From NCBI GenBank assembly GCA_004794655.1, contig SMMW01000589.1, positions 806,001 to 870,000 of the forward strand: a stretch of DNA of 64,000 nucleotides. The letters are read 5' to 3'. A program made the translations under genes and the position numbers. The stretch comes from Marisa cornuarietis (lineage: Eukaryota > Mollusca > Gastropoda > Architaenioglossa > Ampullariidae). The notes below the pieces were generated by a model. It saw only the letters and a program-made list of their open reading frames with translations. It was not told the DNA's origin and did no database searches. The first letter of the stretch is position 1. Each line of letters opens with the position of its first letter. Below are positions 53,466 through 63,107 of this stretch, piece after piece.

Positions 53466-56400
53466 CACACACACACATCATTCTACGTTTATAGAACCCA
53501 CAGTCTTGAACTAACGTCAGTTGCAAGATATGTTCAAAATTCAGTTATTCGCAGAACAAACAATAAAAGACATACAGAATCAAATATATACACACGTACC
53601 AATATATCTATGCATCTATCCATTGCATACGTCCACAAACATAATACACATAATCTGGGTAAATTGTAGACGATAATACGTTAACACCTTATTCTCTCCC
53701 TCTCTCTCTCTCTCTCTTCATTGCTTTTTCCTCCATGCATGCCTTTTCAGTCAAATCGTATATAGTTTACTAGATATAATAATAAAAATATAATGAGGGT
53801 TTACCCACACTTACTTGCTAACTCAGCTCCTGATACAACCGCAATATACGAGTGGGGTGATTTCCTCGATTACCTCCTACTTGGGTGATCACTTCGTCCA
53901 CGGAGTCCTACTTGGGGTATTTTCTATCAATGTCACACTCGTTGAAGTAATTTACCAACAAAGCACTGTATTGTATATTATCTTAATGGTACTCACGATG
54001 TAGGTCCAGGGTGATCGTTGTAGGTCGCTCTACAGACGTGACAATAGTTCTCCGATCACTGCCGTCGTAGTTAGCCCGTTCAATTTTAGGCAAATCTCCA
54101 GCCTGACTCCAGAACATGACACTGACAGGAAGTAATGAGACATATCACAGTGACTTTAAACTGGTCATTTTGCGTGCAACAAGATTTTGCGCATCCGAAA
54201 TTGAACCTCGAATTTTAAAGCTGTCTCGTGTTGAGATGTAGATGGAAGTATCAAGCAGGCACAGTCTTTCATATGAATGCTTTATGCTTTAATGTGTATT
54301 CGAAACAAGTTGAAGTTAAAATTCACAGAGAAACAAATTAGGTTTGTTAAGTAGCACAAATATTTAAACAGAAGAAACTTGTCGAGAAAATATGCAAACC
54401 AGCTGTGTCACAGTGATCAAGCTGCATTACAGTCCTCGACCAATATTTTTAAGAGAATTCTTTTTCAGTGCTTTACCACTTGCCTGACGCTTGGCCATCC
54501 TGCAAAAACCTGTTTGTGACCTTACGCTTATCCGTGACACTTCGGCGTGAAAAAAACATAACTTTGCGCCTCAATTTCAGTAAAAATGGGTTACGGTCGA
54601 GTACAGCACCGTGACATCACTATTAACATTGTCATCATTACCGTTGTAGAGTAGACACAGCTCTGACGTAGAGGAAAAGAAGAGGAAACTGTTCAGAAAG
54701 AGGATAATCTATAATCTTTTTGTTTATGAAATTCCTGTTGTCTTAGAAAGAATACTTATATAAATATTTCTCACTTGCTTATTATATCCACTGCGATATC
54801 AGAGGGCGCGTCGAGATCTGTCGCCAGAACCTCGGAGAGATTGGAAGAAGGAACGTGGATGAGACCAATGACGTTATTATGCATGTCAGCGAAGAAGAGA
54901 AGGTGGGACAGATAATCCATGGCAAGCCCACTGCACTCAGAACTCATACCTGAGAGAGAAAGGTGAAAATAAGATTAAATAAAATTGAAAATGCTAAAAA
55001 AGCACTTTGGTGTTATAAGTTTTAAAATAAAATTAAGAACTAACAAAACGTTTAGAATACAAAAAAAACAAAAACAAAAAACAAACAAGCAGCAATACGA
55101 ATTTGTTGTTGGTCATGGGGATGAAGTCTGTTTTAAACATTTTCGTTGCTCATGCAGCTACTCCTGAATCTTGCAGAAAGGTGAGTGACGATGTATGCCG
55201 TTAACGAACATCCTACTCGTCTGCACACGCAAAATTCAAGAAGTCAGCTAACACGCATTTATAAATTTATCGTCCTTTCAAAAGTGGATTACCGAAATCA
55301 AAACTGTAGTGTTTGATTTTGTCACTGCCGTTAAGAAATGCGCTGTTGATGCTGTAAGATGTTGACCAGTAGATGCGCTCGTCCAGCGGATCAAATGCAA
55401 TTGCCAGGAATGTGTAAGAACTCAATATTGGGAGAGGGGTATCTATTTGCGTCTCTGGATCCAAGCGGTAAAGACCATCAGATGCCACTAGAAGTGGCTG
55501 ATAAGGAAGCAGGGCTGGAAAAGTTGGACATCAAAATGAAACAAAATTTACTGCTGTTATTTCGAGTAGAACAGTGGCATTATATGTTCTTCACTAATAA
55601 TGAGCATCGCCAGAATGTTCCTCTACTTCACTCTCCTCATTGCTTGCATTGGAATCGCTATTATCACTATGTTAATGACTAAACTAAGTTATAAGCTAGG
55701 AAAAAATTAATGCTTTATTGCAAAGATATTTTGGCCAAATCAGGTGCCGTCTGACATGGATCACGGTAGCTTAAGGCCCGATAGCAAATTCAGAAAGCAA
55801 TTTGCTTCTCTCACGCACGCACGCACGCACGCACGCACGCACAAAACTCGGTTCACTCTGAAAATGTTTAAGACCAAGTAAGAATTAAATATTGGAAACC
55901 ACGCACTTGAGGTGTAAATTGCCCGAAATCCTGACAAACCCGTAGCTTGATGAGAGACAAAGGTAATCCTCATGATATTTTGGGTGGTGTGTTGTGTCTT
56001 TGGAAGAGCACGTCCACAGAAAGGACTGAAACCCAGTGTAGGAGAATTTGCTGATCCTCCATCCTGCACCTTAAAGTAAGAGTTCATTTTGACCACAAAA
56101 GTATTTCAATTGAAAACTAGGAATGTAAACTTTGCTTTAAGAACACAAAAAGAACTGTTTCAAGAGTGTCCGGAATATATTGTGAACCTGAGTTATTATT
56201 TTCAATTCTTTATTAATATTTTAATAAATGATAAATAGAGATAAATAATCATGTTTATGGCGATGACGAAAATAGAGTGGCATTGGTATGTCGGCGGTAG
56301 GATTAGTGGTAGTTGTAATGGACAAACCCGGGGCGTAGACTACTTGGCATACGTAAAAATGTACAAAAAGGCCAAACTCAGAATTTCATGTAGAATGTTT

Positions 56401-56654
56401 GGGTGGTGTTATACGTTATGCAGCTGCTAAGTAGTACAAGTTCCACACTATACACCAGTGTCGGAACTATGATTTCTCAGCCTTGTTAAGGGATTTAATA
56501 TTGAGATATCGGGTATGAACAATTAAACAGGGTGGAATGGAGCTGAGCACACTAATCAAAAGAAAGATTTCCTTTTCGGTCCGACAGATCAGGCTGATAG
56601 AGTCGGGTGCTGCGTGAGCTATCCGTTTCTTTTTAAATTTTTTTACCATCCAAT

Positions 56655-56739
<85 letters not shown>

Positions 56740-59459
56740 ATAAGATGTATGGTAAAAAAATACACAGTTTACACGAGACAGGACTAAAGGCCTATTCTCA
56801 CGCTGCAATGTTTTCAGGGTTTGCACTTGCAAGATTTTGCCTGCTAGGCACCGTTCTACTCTCACGTAGCAAGGCCACTCGCTAGTGTCCTGCTAGGTGA
56901 CGTCATCCGCGCAGCGCATTGTGGGTAGTCGACAAAATGGCAGACAATCAGATACTTTCGGAAGCTACTGCTGCTACGTTAATAACATTGTCTGATGAAG
57001 TAGGGAGAGAGAAAAGAAGAAAAAAAATGTGGGTGAGGGGTGGGTAGCGCGAAGGAGTCGCTTAGATGCCTAAATTTCATGTCCTCTAAAAGAAATATCT
57101 TCGGAAGACTCGGAGAGAATGCAGACGCTTTTTGCGAATGTCGTCTGCAACGTATGAAGAACTTTTATATCTGATGGAGGCTGCCCAGAGCACGAGCAAT
57201 TTCAATTCAGGCATTCTTGGCCTTATCTCGGTTAAGATACTCTGGACTGGCAGTGTCGAACAGACACAGGTAGTTTTCCCACATACAAATCATACTAGTA
57301 CACCTTTCCTCTGACCACATCGCCATTTTTTAATTTGGAGGTAAAAGGGAGGCGACTGTGTTCAAGCATTTTGATTGGCTACAGCCATGTAATGTAGTCA
57401 GGCTCTGCAAGAAAATAGAATCGCGTCCTATCCGTGAAGACCTCTATGTAAAGCCCCCACCCAGCCGTGTGCAAAACTCAGAAAGGTCCTACCAGGGCCT
57501 GCTAACCCTGCTAAGTGGGTTATATTGCAGCGTGAGAATAGGCCTTAAGCACGGTTTTACGTTTCAGTATGGTGCTAACCGGCTGTACCAAACTACACAC
57601 ACACACATCCACACACACACGCATACATATATATAAACACACAAACACATATACATATATACATATATACACACAAACACACACACAGACACACAAAGGC
57701 TATCTAATTATTTCTTATCTACCTATTTCATTTAAGGCATTTTAGGTAGCGTACACCACTCCACGGATGTGTAAACAAAAATAATAAGAAGAAACGCCTT
57801 CGTATTATTATAATAACAATTATTATAAGTATAATAATCACCTCAACGTAATCAAAACAGTAAAAATAGCTGCTCCCCTCAAGACTGATGTTAGTAAAGG
57901 TCAGCGTGATGACCTCACCCTCTGGCCTGGTTATCAGGTAGATGCAGGTCACGTTGCTGGGGTAGGGATTAGGAAAGTTAGGCGATGTAATAATTCCGGA
58001 GGGTTTTGTAAAATTTCCGCCGCATTCTAGGGAAGCAATCAAAATGAAATGTCATCAGCTTCATCATTATCAATAACCATCGCCAGCAGCATCACCCTCA
58101 CCACAGTCTTAAGCATCGCTGGGAGTTTTTTTCCCCTTGTATCATCAACAACAAAAGGGAGGATGAAAAATGTCTCTTACCTTTACAATCACACGTTCTG
58201 ATCGTAGAAAGTATTAATGGGAGAATAGCGCTCCACAAAAGCACTGGACAGCCTGTGATAAAATAAGAAAAACCTTTCTCAACACTTTTTGTGTAATTTA
58301 ATAAAAGGTCTCAAGAACTGAAAGAGCACTTGAATTTTATTTTCATAAACGAAAGGCACGGTCCCATGCTCTGATCCTGTTTGTGTAACAGTTGCTTTGC
58401 ATTTAAACCCAACTGAAATTAATCTGATGTCCTTTACGACGGCATTCAACTATTCTTACGCACTTTTATTTTAGTCGCTATGTATGTTTGTTTGCTTGTT
58501 TGTCCAGTGGAAATTTATAATCTATTTTCACCCATGTCCCATCGTTCTAGAGGCCAAATTTTCACCAGTTACTCATTTCCGGCGACTTCCAGTGACAATA
58601 AAATATTAAATCATTTCCGAGGGTGAGCGATGGTCATGGCAGAGGTAGGTCACGTCTGTACCTCGGTGTAAAGGAAATGCTTTTATTTACTTAAATCGTC
58701 CTAGAGGTCAAATTTTCACGAGTTACTCATTTCCGATGACTTCCAGCGACAATATAATAATATTTCCAGTGTCCGTAAGAAGTAAAATAATTTTTTTTAA
58801 ACCGTGTACGAGAGCTTATAGACCAAATTAGGACTAGAACTAGTAAAACTAATTCGACCTACAAGAAGTGAATAAAGTAAAAAAAAAATCGATAACAAAA
58901 TTAAAAAATTAAAAAAACAACTAAAAAAATTAAAATAAAATAAGTAAAAAAAGTATTTTTAAAACACACATTTGAAATTTCACTAAAAAGGACAAAATAT
59001 TTTTTCTAGGTCTTTTTCTTTCACACGTATAACTTAAAATATAAAAGTGTGACGGGCACTATTGGAACATTCGGGGCGATTGACATTTTTATATTTTAAG
59101 TCATATGTTCCAAGATTGCCCGTCACACTTTTATATTTGAAGTTTTATTTGTTAAAGAATATTGTGTTTTAAAGACAGTTTTGTTCTTATTTTATTGTTT
59201 TCTTCTGCTCGCTTCTGCCGTGAATGCGAAGACAGTCTTTGAATTCGTCCTTTTATGGTGTTCATTAAAAGTGAAGTGCTTCAGATAGTTCAACTGGTGA
59301 CAGCTTGCGTGGAAGCTGCTGTAATGTAAATGCGTTAAGCTCAAGGTTTTGGGAATAACAGTCGGCTTCACGCATATGCATAGACAGGTTACTGATGGAA
59401 GTGAGTAGGAAAAAAAATAGTCGTCAACGGTACTCACGTCCTTTGCGTTGGAATGCCAT
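43285..59459 (-). CDS. CUB-propeller-EGF-CUB-Ig-Ig receptor with ITIM-type tail
   Basis: Sixteen exons in transcript order: 59438-59459, 58181-58252, 57842-58026, 55907-56069, 55293-55487, 54775-54949, 53997-54121, 53229-53394, 52825-52955, 52532-52657, 46786-46967, 45869-46031, 44870-45172, 44225-44527, 43878-44006 and 43285-43400. Their sum is 2556 nt (851 residues plus stop) with all phases matching. Order of domains: signal peptide (1-28), CUB (32-147), six-bladed YWTD propeller (148-about 405), EGF (412-453), CUB (454-568), Ig (569-669), Ig (670-770), transmembrane helix (790-809) and a 42-residue tail with VTYRDL at 829-834. It should be a plasma-membrane receptor. The propeller-EGF pair is as in LRP-type receptors, while the Ig-TM-ITIM end looks like an inhibitory immune receptor. 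I know no named family with this order. The ligand is unknown. Confidence 0.88.
43684..43860. repeat. CT/CA compound simple repeat
   Basis: Alternating (CT)n and (CA)n runs in the last intron of the receptor gene, ending a few bases before the exon 15 donor. Confidence 0.95.
43878..44006 (-). CDS. Receptor exon 15: stalk and transmembrane helix
   Basis: A short Ser-rich stalk, then TLGGAAVIILVLIIVVIIII (790-809) followed by KRRR as stop-transfer signal. The donor CGGG|GTAACA is weaker than the others. Confidence 0.88.
44225..44527 (-). CDS. Receptor exon 14: second Ig-like domain
   Basis: A whole-domain phase 1-1 exon, also 303 nt. It starts with a YPPS linker, then LNLTCFVAGG (Cys697) and, near the end, RASDNGLRCECTAKW, a standard Ig F-strand (D-x-G-x-x-C). 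It matches adhesion/immune-type Ig domains. Confidence 0.88.
44870..45172 (-). CDS. Receptor exon 13: first Ig-like domain
   Basis: A whole-domain phase 1-1 exon. The core disulphide pair is Cys609 (KLTLTC) and Cys650 (GCNVKY) with Trp622 (DYSWSV). Extra cysteines at 626 and 634 may form a second bond. Confidence 0.85.
45869..46967 (-). CDS. Receptor exons 11-12: second CUB domain
   Basis: Exons 46786-46967 and 45869-46031. It begins GCGGNFTSVTDIIRSPRYP, with cysteines at 455, 481, 508 and 531 and the NFEVRDGD strand. The intron position matches the first CUB domain exactly (phase 0 after the D-Y/F-V-E strand), so the two domains are probably duplicates. Confidence 0.93.
46089..46354. mobile_element. 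MITE, GGGGCCAGTTGCACAACAC family, copy 1
   Basis: Perfect 19-bp inverted ends GGGGCCAGTTGCACAACAC enclose about 266 bp of AT-rich non-coding DNA. It is about 90 percent identical by eye to copy 2. It lies in the intron between receptor exons 11 and 12, 58 nt from the exon 12 acceptor. No clear target duplication. Confidence 0.9.
47280..49740 (+). mobile_element. CR1/L2-like LINE with its reverse transcriptase deleted
   Basis: The 5' part (TYGRHELISLRFKTS) is interrupted by a MITE and resumes as DRSLALCAVLRTLNIH. An APE endonuclease follows (GLFNAQSVSS, ITETWLK, LLGDVNVHFD, SDHYSVL; 48130-48820). A frameshift occurs near 48855 before the linker (WYSLIRVELRDLKRTRRRAE). At about 49360 the sequence jumps directly to the last 45 codons (SFKSALKTHLFLEHYS, stop near 49495), so the RT is missing. 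The tail GCGCTAAGAGCATGCTCTCT ... (ATT)n ends at about 49740. It is sense to the window and antisense to the receptor gene, inside its 5.5-kb intron. Confidence 0.88.
47580..47847. mobile_element. MITE, GGGGCCAGTTGCACAACAC family, copy 2, nested in the LINE
   Basis: Same termini and interior as copy 1. The LINE coding sequence on either side (RFKTS and DRSLALC) would read through if the MITE were absent, so it inserted into the LINE after that copy had arrived. Confidence 0.9.
50325..50640 (+). mobile_element. Decayed RTE-like LINE fragment (RT C-terminal region)
   Basis: A conceptual frame with one stop gives LTEAERQINSFETK and RRLLRISYKEHKANEFV, the conserved segment after the RT domain in RTE-like elements. 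Upstream, NDIDHIADSS resembles the catalytic-strand region. Intronic in the receptor gene. Confidence 0.7.
52532..52657 (-). CDS. Receptor exon 10: EGF-like module
   Basis: One symmetric phase 1-1 exon reading NRCDIDNGGCRYICVP then ACLCPEHMSC. Six cysteines are at 416, 423, 427, 437, 439 and 445. The DNGGC motif right after a YWTD propeller is the arrangement known from LDLR/LRP proteins. Confidence 0.93.
52825..55487 (-). CDS. Receptor exons 5-9: YWTD (LDLR class B) beta-propeller
   Basis: Exons 55293-55487, 54775-54949, 53997-54121, 53229-53394 and 52825-52955. Blade signatures are DERIYWSTS, LLFFADMHNNVIG, VMFWSQAGDLPKIERANYDG and GYLYWVDSSSRAVGRSDFEG, with the IAFDP and ITLDLHRG-type turns between. 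About 255 residues is right for one complete six-bladed propeller. The exon 5 acceptor was placed at 55488 because an AG further upstream gives the wrong frame. Confidence 0.88.
53403..53477. repeat. (CA)n/(CACG)n simple repeat
   Basis: Directly abuts the acceptor of receptor exon 8 (exon edge 53394), so the polypyrimidine tract is effectively replaced by GT repeats on the coding strand. Confidence 0.95.
55811..55842. repeat. (ACGC)n microsatellite
   Basis: Eight ACGC units in a receptor gene intron. Confidence 0.95.
55907..58026 (-). CDS. Receptor exons 3-4: first CUB domain
   Basis: Exons 57842-58026 and 55907-56069. It begins ECGGNFTKPSGIITSPNFP and has the four CUB cysteines at 33, 59, 88 and 111, the FDYVEVQDGG strand and FCGR. 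The internal intron is phase 0 and the outer ones are phase 1. Confidence 0.93.
56656..56738. repeat. (TA)(TG)(AG) compound microsatellite
   Basis: TA, TG and AG runs in succession, just left of the Harbinger element. Confidence 0.95.
56788..57545 (+). mobile_element. Internally deleted PIF/Harbinger transposon, TAA target duplication
   Basis: Perfect 22-bp inverted ends (AGGCCTATTCTCACGCTGCA plus AT) are flanked by TAA at 56785-56787 and 57546-57548, the TWA duplication of PIF/Harbinger. Inside, TGACGTCA (56898-56905) precedes an ATG at 56937 (MADNQILSEATAATLITLSD). A broken frame follows, ending with RMSSATYEELLYLMEA (57130-57185), typical of the N-terminal part of Harbinger nucleases. The catalytic DDE part is gone. 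It lies between receptor exons 3 and 4. Confidence 0.88.
57596..57690. repeat. CA/TA-rich simple sequence
   Basis: Interrupted CA and TATACA units in a receptor gene intron. Confidence 0.9.
58181..59459 (-). CDS. Receptor exons 1-2: signal peptide
   Basis: Exon 1 (59438-59459) has only MAFQRKG and one base. Exon 2 (58181-58252) adds a hydrophobic core (PVLLWSAILPLILS) and a Cys-containing end. The combined start is a standard signal peptide, which is why this ATG was chosen. Confidence 0.8.
58540..58766. repeat. Direct repeat pair, about 75 bp each
   Basis: 58540-58618 and 58694-58766 share TCGT-CTAGAGG-CAAATTTTCAC, AGTTACTCATTTCCG and GACTTCCAG-GACAATA. A local duplication in receptor intron 1. 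Confidence 0.85.
59032..59142. repeat. Hairpin with 39-bp arms
   Basis: Arms 59032-59070 and 59104-59142 are near-perfect inverted repeats containing AAAAGTGTGACGGGCA, separated by 33 bp. They could be the remnant of a small transposon. Located in receptor intron 1. Confidence 0.85.
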
Positions 59460-59789
59460 TGGAAAACTCCAGTCACGCGTAGCACAGTTTATTATAACAG
59501 CAGTTTCTGGGACACATAAAACAAACACGAATTTAAAGACATTTCAAATGTCTAAATATTGATTTGAGCAGGTATATTTAATTAATAATTTACTCGTTAA
59601 TTGAACCTTTAAAAGTGCCTTCAATGCCGGTACGGCGACCTGTGGCCGAGCTGTTTGTAAGGTAGAGTCATACTACACTTTGCACTAGGCGAAGATGAAC
59701 ATACATAAGGGATGAAACTTCTGTATTGTGTAGGAATTGTTCCTCCATGGATTACTTCCCTTCAACAGCTAAAAGTGAAGGCGTAAGGC

Positions 59790-60570
59790 AATGAATAATA
59801 ATAAATGAAGATTTTTATAGCGCATATTAACACTCATAGAGAGCATGCTCTTAGCGCTTAAAACAAGGAAGAGACATGGACTAAATGGATAGAACACGAG
59901 GGGCGTAAGAATAAAAGACAATACTGACAACAAACAGAAAACAAAGATGGAAAACACAAAAAAACACCAAGTAACAGAAACATAGAAAATATAGGGATTC
60001 TGCAGAGAAAGGTGGGTAGACAAGTAGAAAGAGCAGAAGGGGGAGGGTAAGAAGGACGAGCATTGTGTGGACTGTGTTAGGAATCATGCTCAAGGAAGTG
60101 GTGCGTTTTCAGTGCATATTTGAAGGATTCAGTTGTAGGAAGCATAGTACTGATGAGAAACCTTGTAAGACTGGTGCATGATGAAAGTGGTTTAGTGTAC
60201 AGTATAAACAGAACTGGGCCAAGTACTGATCCTTGGGGAACAGCACAGAGAAGTGGAGCAGGGCGAGATTTTTTACCGTCAATTACCACAGTCTGGGTCC
60301 TATCAGTGAGATAGGAGTTGAACCATGAGAGGGCAGGACCAGAAATTCCGTAAAGGGTGTGGAGTCTATGAAGGAGAAGAGAGTGGTCTATTGTGTCGAA
60401 TTCAGCGGACAGGTCCGGTAGAGTTAAGCGAGAAACATTATCACTGTCAAGGGCAGATAATACGTCTGTCGTTACCTTAATAAGAGTAGTCTCAGTGCTG
60501 TGAAAGGGTCTGTATGCCGACTGAGCTTGTGGGAGAAGATGGTGCTCTTTTAAGTAGGCTTTAACATTAA
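59790..60570 (-). mobile_element. CR1/L2-like LINE fragment, internally deleted
   Basis: On the minus strand the RT begins near 60560 (AQSAYRPFHSTETTLIKV, then LSAEFDTIDHSLLLHRL, VPQGSVLGPVLFILYT). At about 60150 it jumps straight to the terminal codons (TTESFKYALKTHHFLEHDS), losing the catalytic FADD strand. The tail GCGCTATAAAAATCTTCATT with ATT units ends at 59790. It is probably the same family as the 47.3-kb copy. Confidence 0.87.
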
Positions 60571-61059
60571 GAACTTAATGCGACTTGAAGTATATGTGCG
60601 GAATTCAGCTGGCTTTCAATAGAAAGCACTTGTCATTAGAGAAAAGAAGGTCACAGCACTAAAAATAATTTGGATATTTCGGTATTAAAATTTTTTACAA
60701 ATTTATTAAAATCCTGAAGGCCACATTTAAATAAACGTCTTGATCATATATTGTTCGTCCTTAATTTCAAGTATATAAATATCCTTACAAATAAGAATCT
60801 ACATACATAGATTCACACACAAGAACCCTATCAATAATCGCGAACAGTACACATTCTGGTAATAAATTATCAAAATGCAATCAACTTACACCAAACTACA
60901 CCGTTTTACCCTAAAAAGGGCTTTTTAGTTTCTCTGTAACAGCTTTTGAGCTCCCTTCTCGCACACTGAGACTAAGAAATACTCGTAGGGAGGTAGAAGT
61001 GTGATGCATATAAGAAGTGTGTTCAAATGATACGACTTACGTGGTTTTGACACTTTGCC
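60571..61059. other. Intergenic, nothing recognised
   Basis: AT-rich sequence with no open frame of interest between two LINE fragments. Confidence 0.5.
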
Positions 61060-61490
61060 CGATGCGAGTAATGCTCAAGGAAGAGATGCGTTTTCAGTGC
61101 AGATTTCAAGGACTCAATTGTAGGAAGGTGGCGGATAAGGAAAGGGAGAGAGTGCCATTCTTTTGCTGCACAGTAGCCAAAAATCCTGTGACCATAAGTT
61201 GTTGTTCTGGTGACAGGAACAGTTAGGATACGGTCATCAGACGAAGAGCGGAGTTGTCTGACCGGAACTTAAGGGAAGAGAAGTTCAGAGAAATAATCAG
61301 GACAGGAGCCTGCGAAGAAATAAAAACACAGCACAGACAGTTTGTACTGGATGCGAGAACGGATGGTTATCCAATGCAGAAAACGAAGGAGAGGAGTGAC
61401 ATGGTCCCGTTTCGTGGCTCTAAGCACCAGACGTGCAGAAGAGTTCTGTACTTTCTGGAGTCTCTGAATGAAGGATGAGGTTGTCAGGGA
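61060..61490 (-). mobile_element. CR1/L2-like LINE 3' coding fragment
   Basis: On the minus strand the conceptual product includes QNSSARLVLRATKRDHVTP and then RIQYKLSVLCF and FAGSCPDYFSEL, ending in the WHSLPFLIRHLPTIESLKSA-type terminal codons near 61080. This is the conserved segment after the RT in CR1/L2 elements. No tail is present. Confidence 0.85.
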
Positions 61491-62279
61491 TCGTGGTTGA
61501 GAGTGTGTAGTGTGTTGAAAGCAGAAAAAGCGTGTGATTTAAAGAATGTTAGGAATGGAGTTAGCCCCCTTGTTTGTTTTAAGCAGCAGGGATAGTGACC
61601 CTTGAATGCACGTTTGGAGTATGGTTTAGGACGCATGACGTAAAAGGAGGAAAGACGTCAGGTGTCGACATCATGCGTCGTTTGGGAGATGTGGAGAAAG
61701 GGATCGTCTGCTCAGGAGTGTGTGAGAACGGGCGGTGAGAGAAGGTTGGAGAAAAAAAGAAAAGGTCTTTCAATCCAAATCACGTCCAAATCTCAATCCA
61801 AAATCTGGATGTGCTCTAAATGGGGTTCCTGGTGCTCTTGCAAAATTGTATACATACTTTCATTTCCGCTTTCCTTCTCCTGCTGCACTGATTTTTGAAG
61901 TTCGAAGTCCAGGGAATCTTCACTAGTCCCAGAGGAAGGTTGGACACCTGAGCACGTATACCAGTGTCTTGTAGCTATCGGGTTATCCCGGCTTCTGTGA
62001 CTCTCAATCTGGCTTTCCGTTTTGACAAGTTGAATGTTGTTTCCGACAACTTTTTTCTGTCTTATAGCACATCTCGTGTTCAAGTGTGTTTACTTGCTAG
62101 TTAAACTGCCCTCCAAAATAGAGTTTCACAGCCATGCATCATTTACTCTAGAAACAAATATTTTCTTAAAACGATTTTTTTAATAGCCTAGTTCTTAAAT
62201 ATGTGTTACACCATATAAAGCAAGGAAATGTATCTTCTAAAAGGGCAAAACTGCGACAATAATAATAATAAATGAAGAT
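61491..62279. other. Intergenic, nothing recognised
   Basis: No exon or repeat recognised; only short open frames without domain content. Confidence 0.45.
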
Positions 62280-62700
62280 ACCAGAACAACAACATATGGT
62301 CACAGGAATTTTGGCTACTGTGCTGCAAAACAATGGAACTCTCTTCCTTTTCATATCCGCCACCTTCCTACAACTGAATCTTTCAAATCTGCACTGAAAA
62401 CGTACCTCTTCCTTGAGCATTACTCCTAACACAGTCCACACAATGCTAGTCCTTCGTAACCCCGCCCCCTTTCCTCTTGCTACTTTACCCATCTTTCTCG
62501 CAGAATCACTATATTTCTCTTTTCCTGTTACTTGATGCCTTTTGTTTTCTGTTTCGTCAGTACTGTCGTTTTCTTTCGTCCCCTTTGTTCTGTATCTACT
62601 TAGTCCACGTCTCTTCCTCGTTTTAAGCGCTAAGAGCATGCTCTCTATGAGTGTGAATATGCGCTATAAAAATCTTCACTATTATTATTATTATATCGAG
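62280..62700 (+). mobile_element. LINE 3' end, same family
   Basis: Begins at CAGAACAACAACATATGGTC and encodes the last codons QWNSLPFHIRHLPTTESFKS through LFLEHYS. It has a full 3' UTR and the tail GCGCTATAAAAATCTTCACT plus ATT units. Near-identical to 49.37-49.74 kb, hence a recent copy. Confidence 0.92.
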
Positions 62701-62849
62701 TAAGACTCGCTGCGTGATAGGGCGGTCTATAATATATTGTCAGAGGGAAGAGCGGGTATGATTCATTTTTGAGAGGGGTGCGTGGTTGGATGTGACGGTG
62801 TTGTGTGTGATTTATGAAATGTCATTAATTATAGGGAAAGGATTAGGTT

Positions 62850-62945
62850 TTATGTTTAGGGTCAGGGGTTAGGATTTGGGTTAGGGGTTAGGTTTAGGGT
62901 TTGGGTTAGGGTAAGGATTAGGGTTAGGTTATTAGGTGGATTTGG
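62850..62945 (+). repeat. Degenerate telomere-like (TTAGGG) tract
   Basis: Repeated variants of GGGTTAGG, TTAGGTTTAGGG and GGGTTAGGGTAAGG over about 95 bp. TTAGGG is the usual molluscan telomere repeat, but irregular tracts like this also occur as interstitial simple repeats. Confidence 0.75.
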
Positions 62946-63107
62946 CTATTTAAGTGGATTGAGCAGACGACAAATTTGTAGGAGACGACTTTGGTCGAGG
63001 GTAGGTAGGAGGTAGTAGAGGTCGAGTGACGTGATAGCGACTGACATGGAGGATTGTGAAGTGATTGGCTGGTTTTTCGTTGCTTTGAGTCACGTGATAT
63101 TTAGCGG

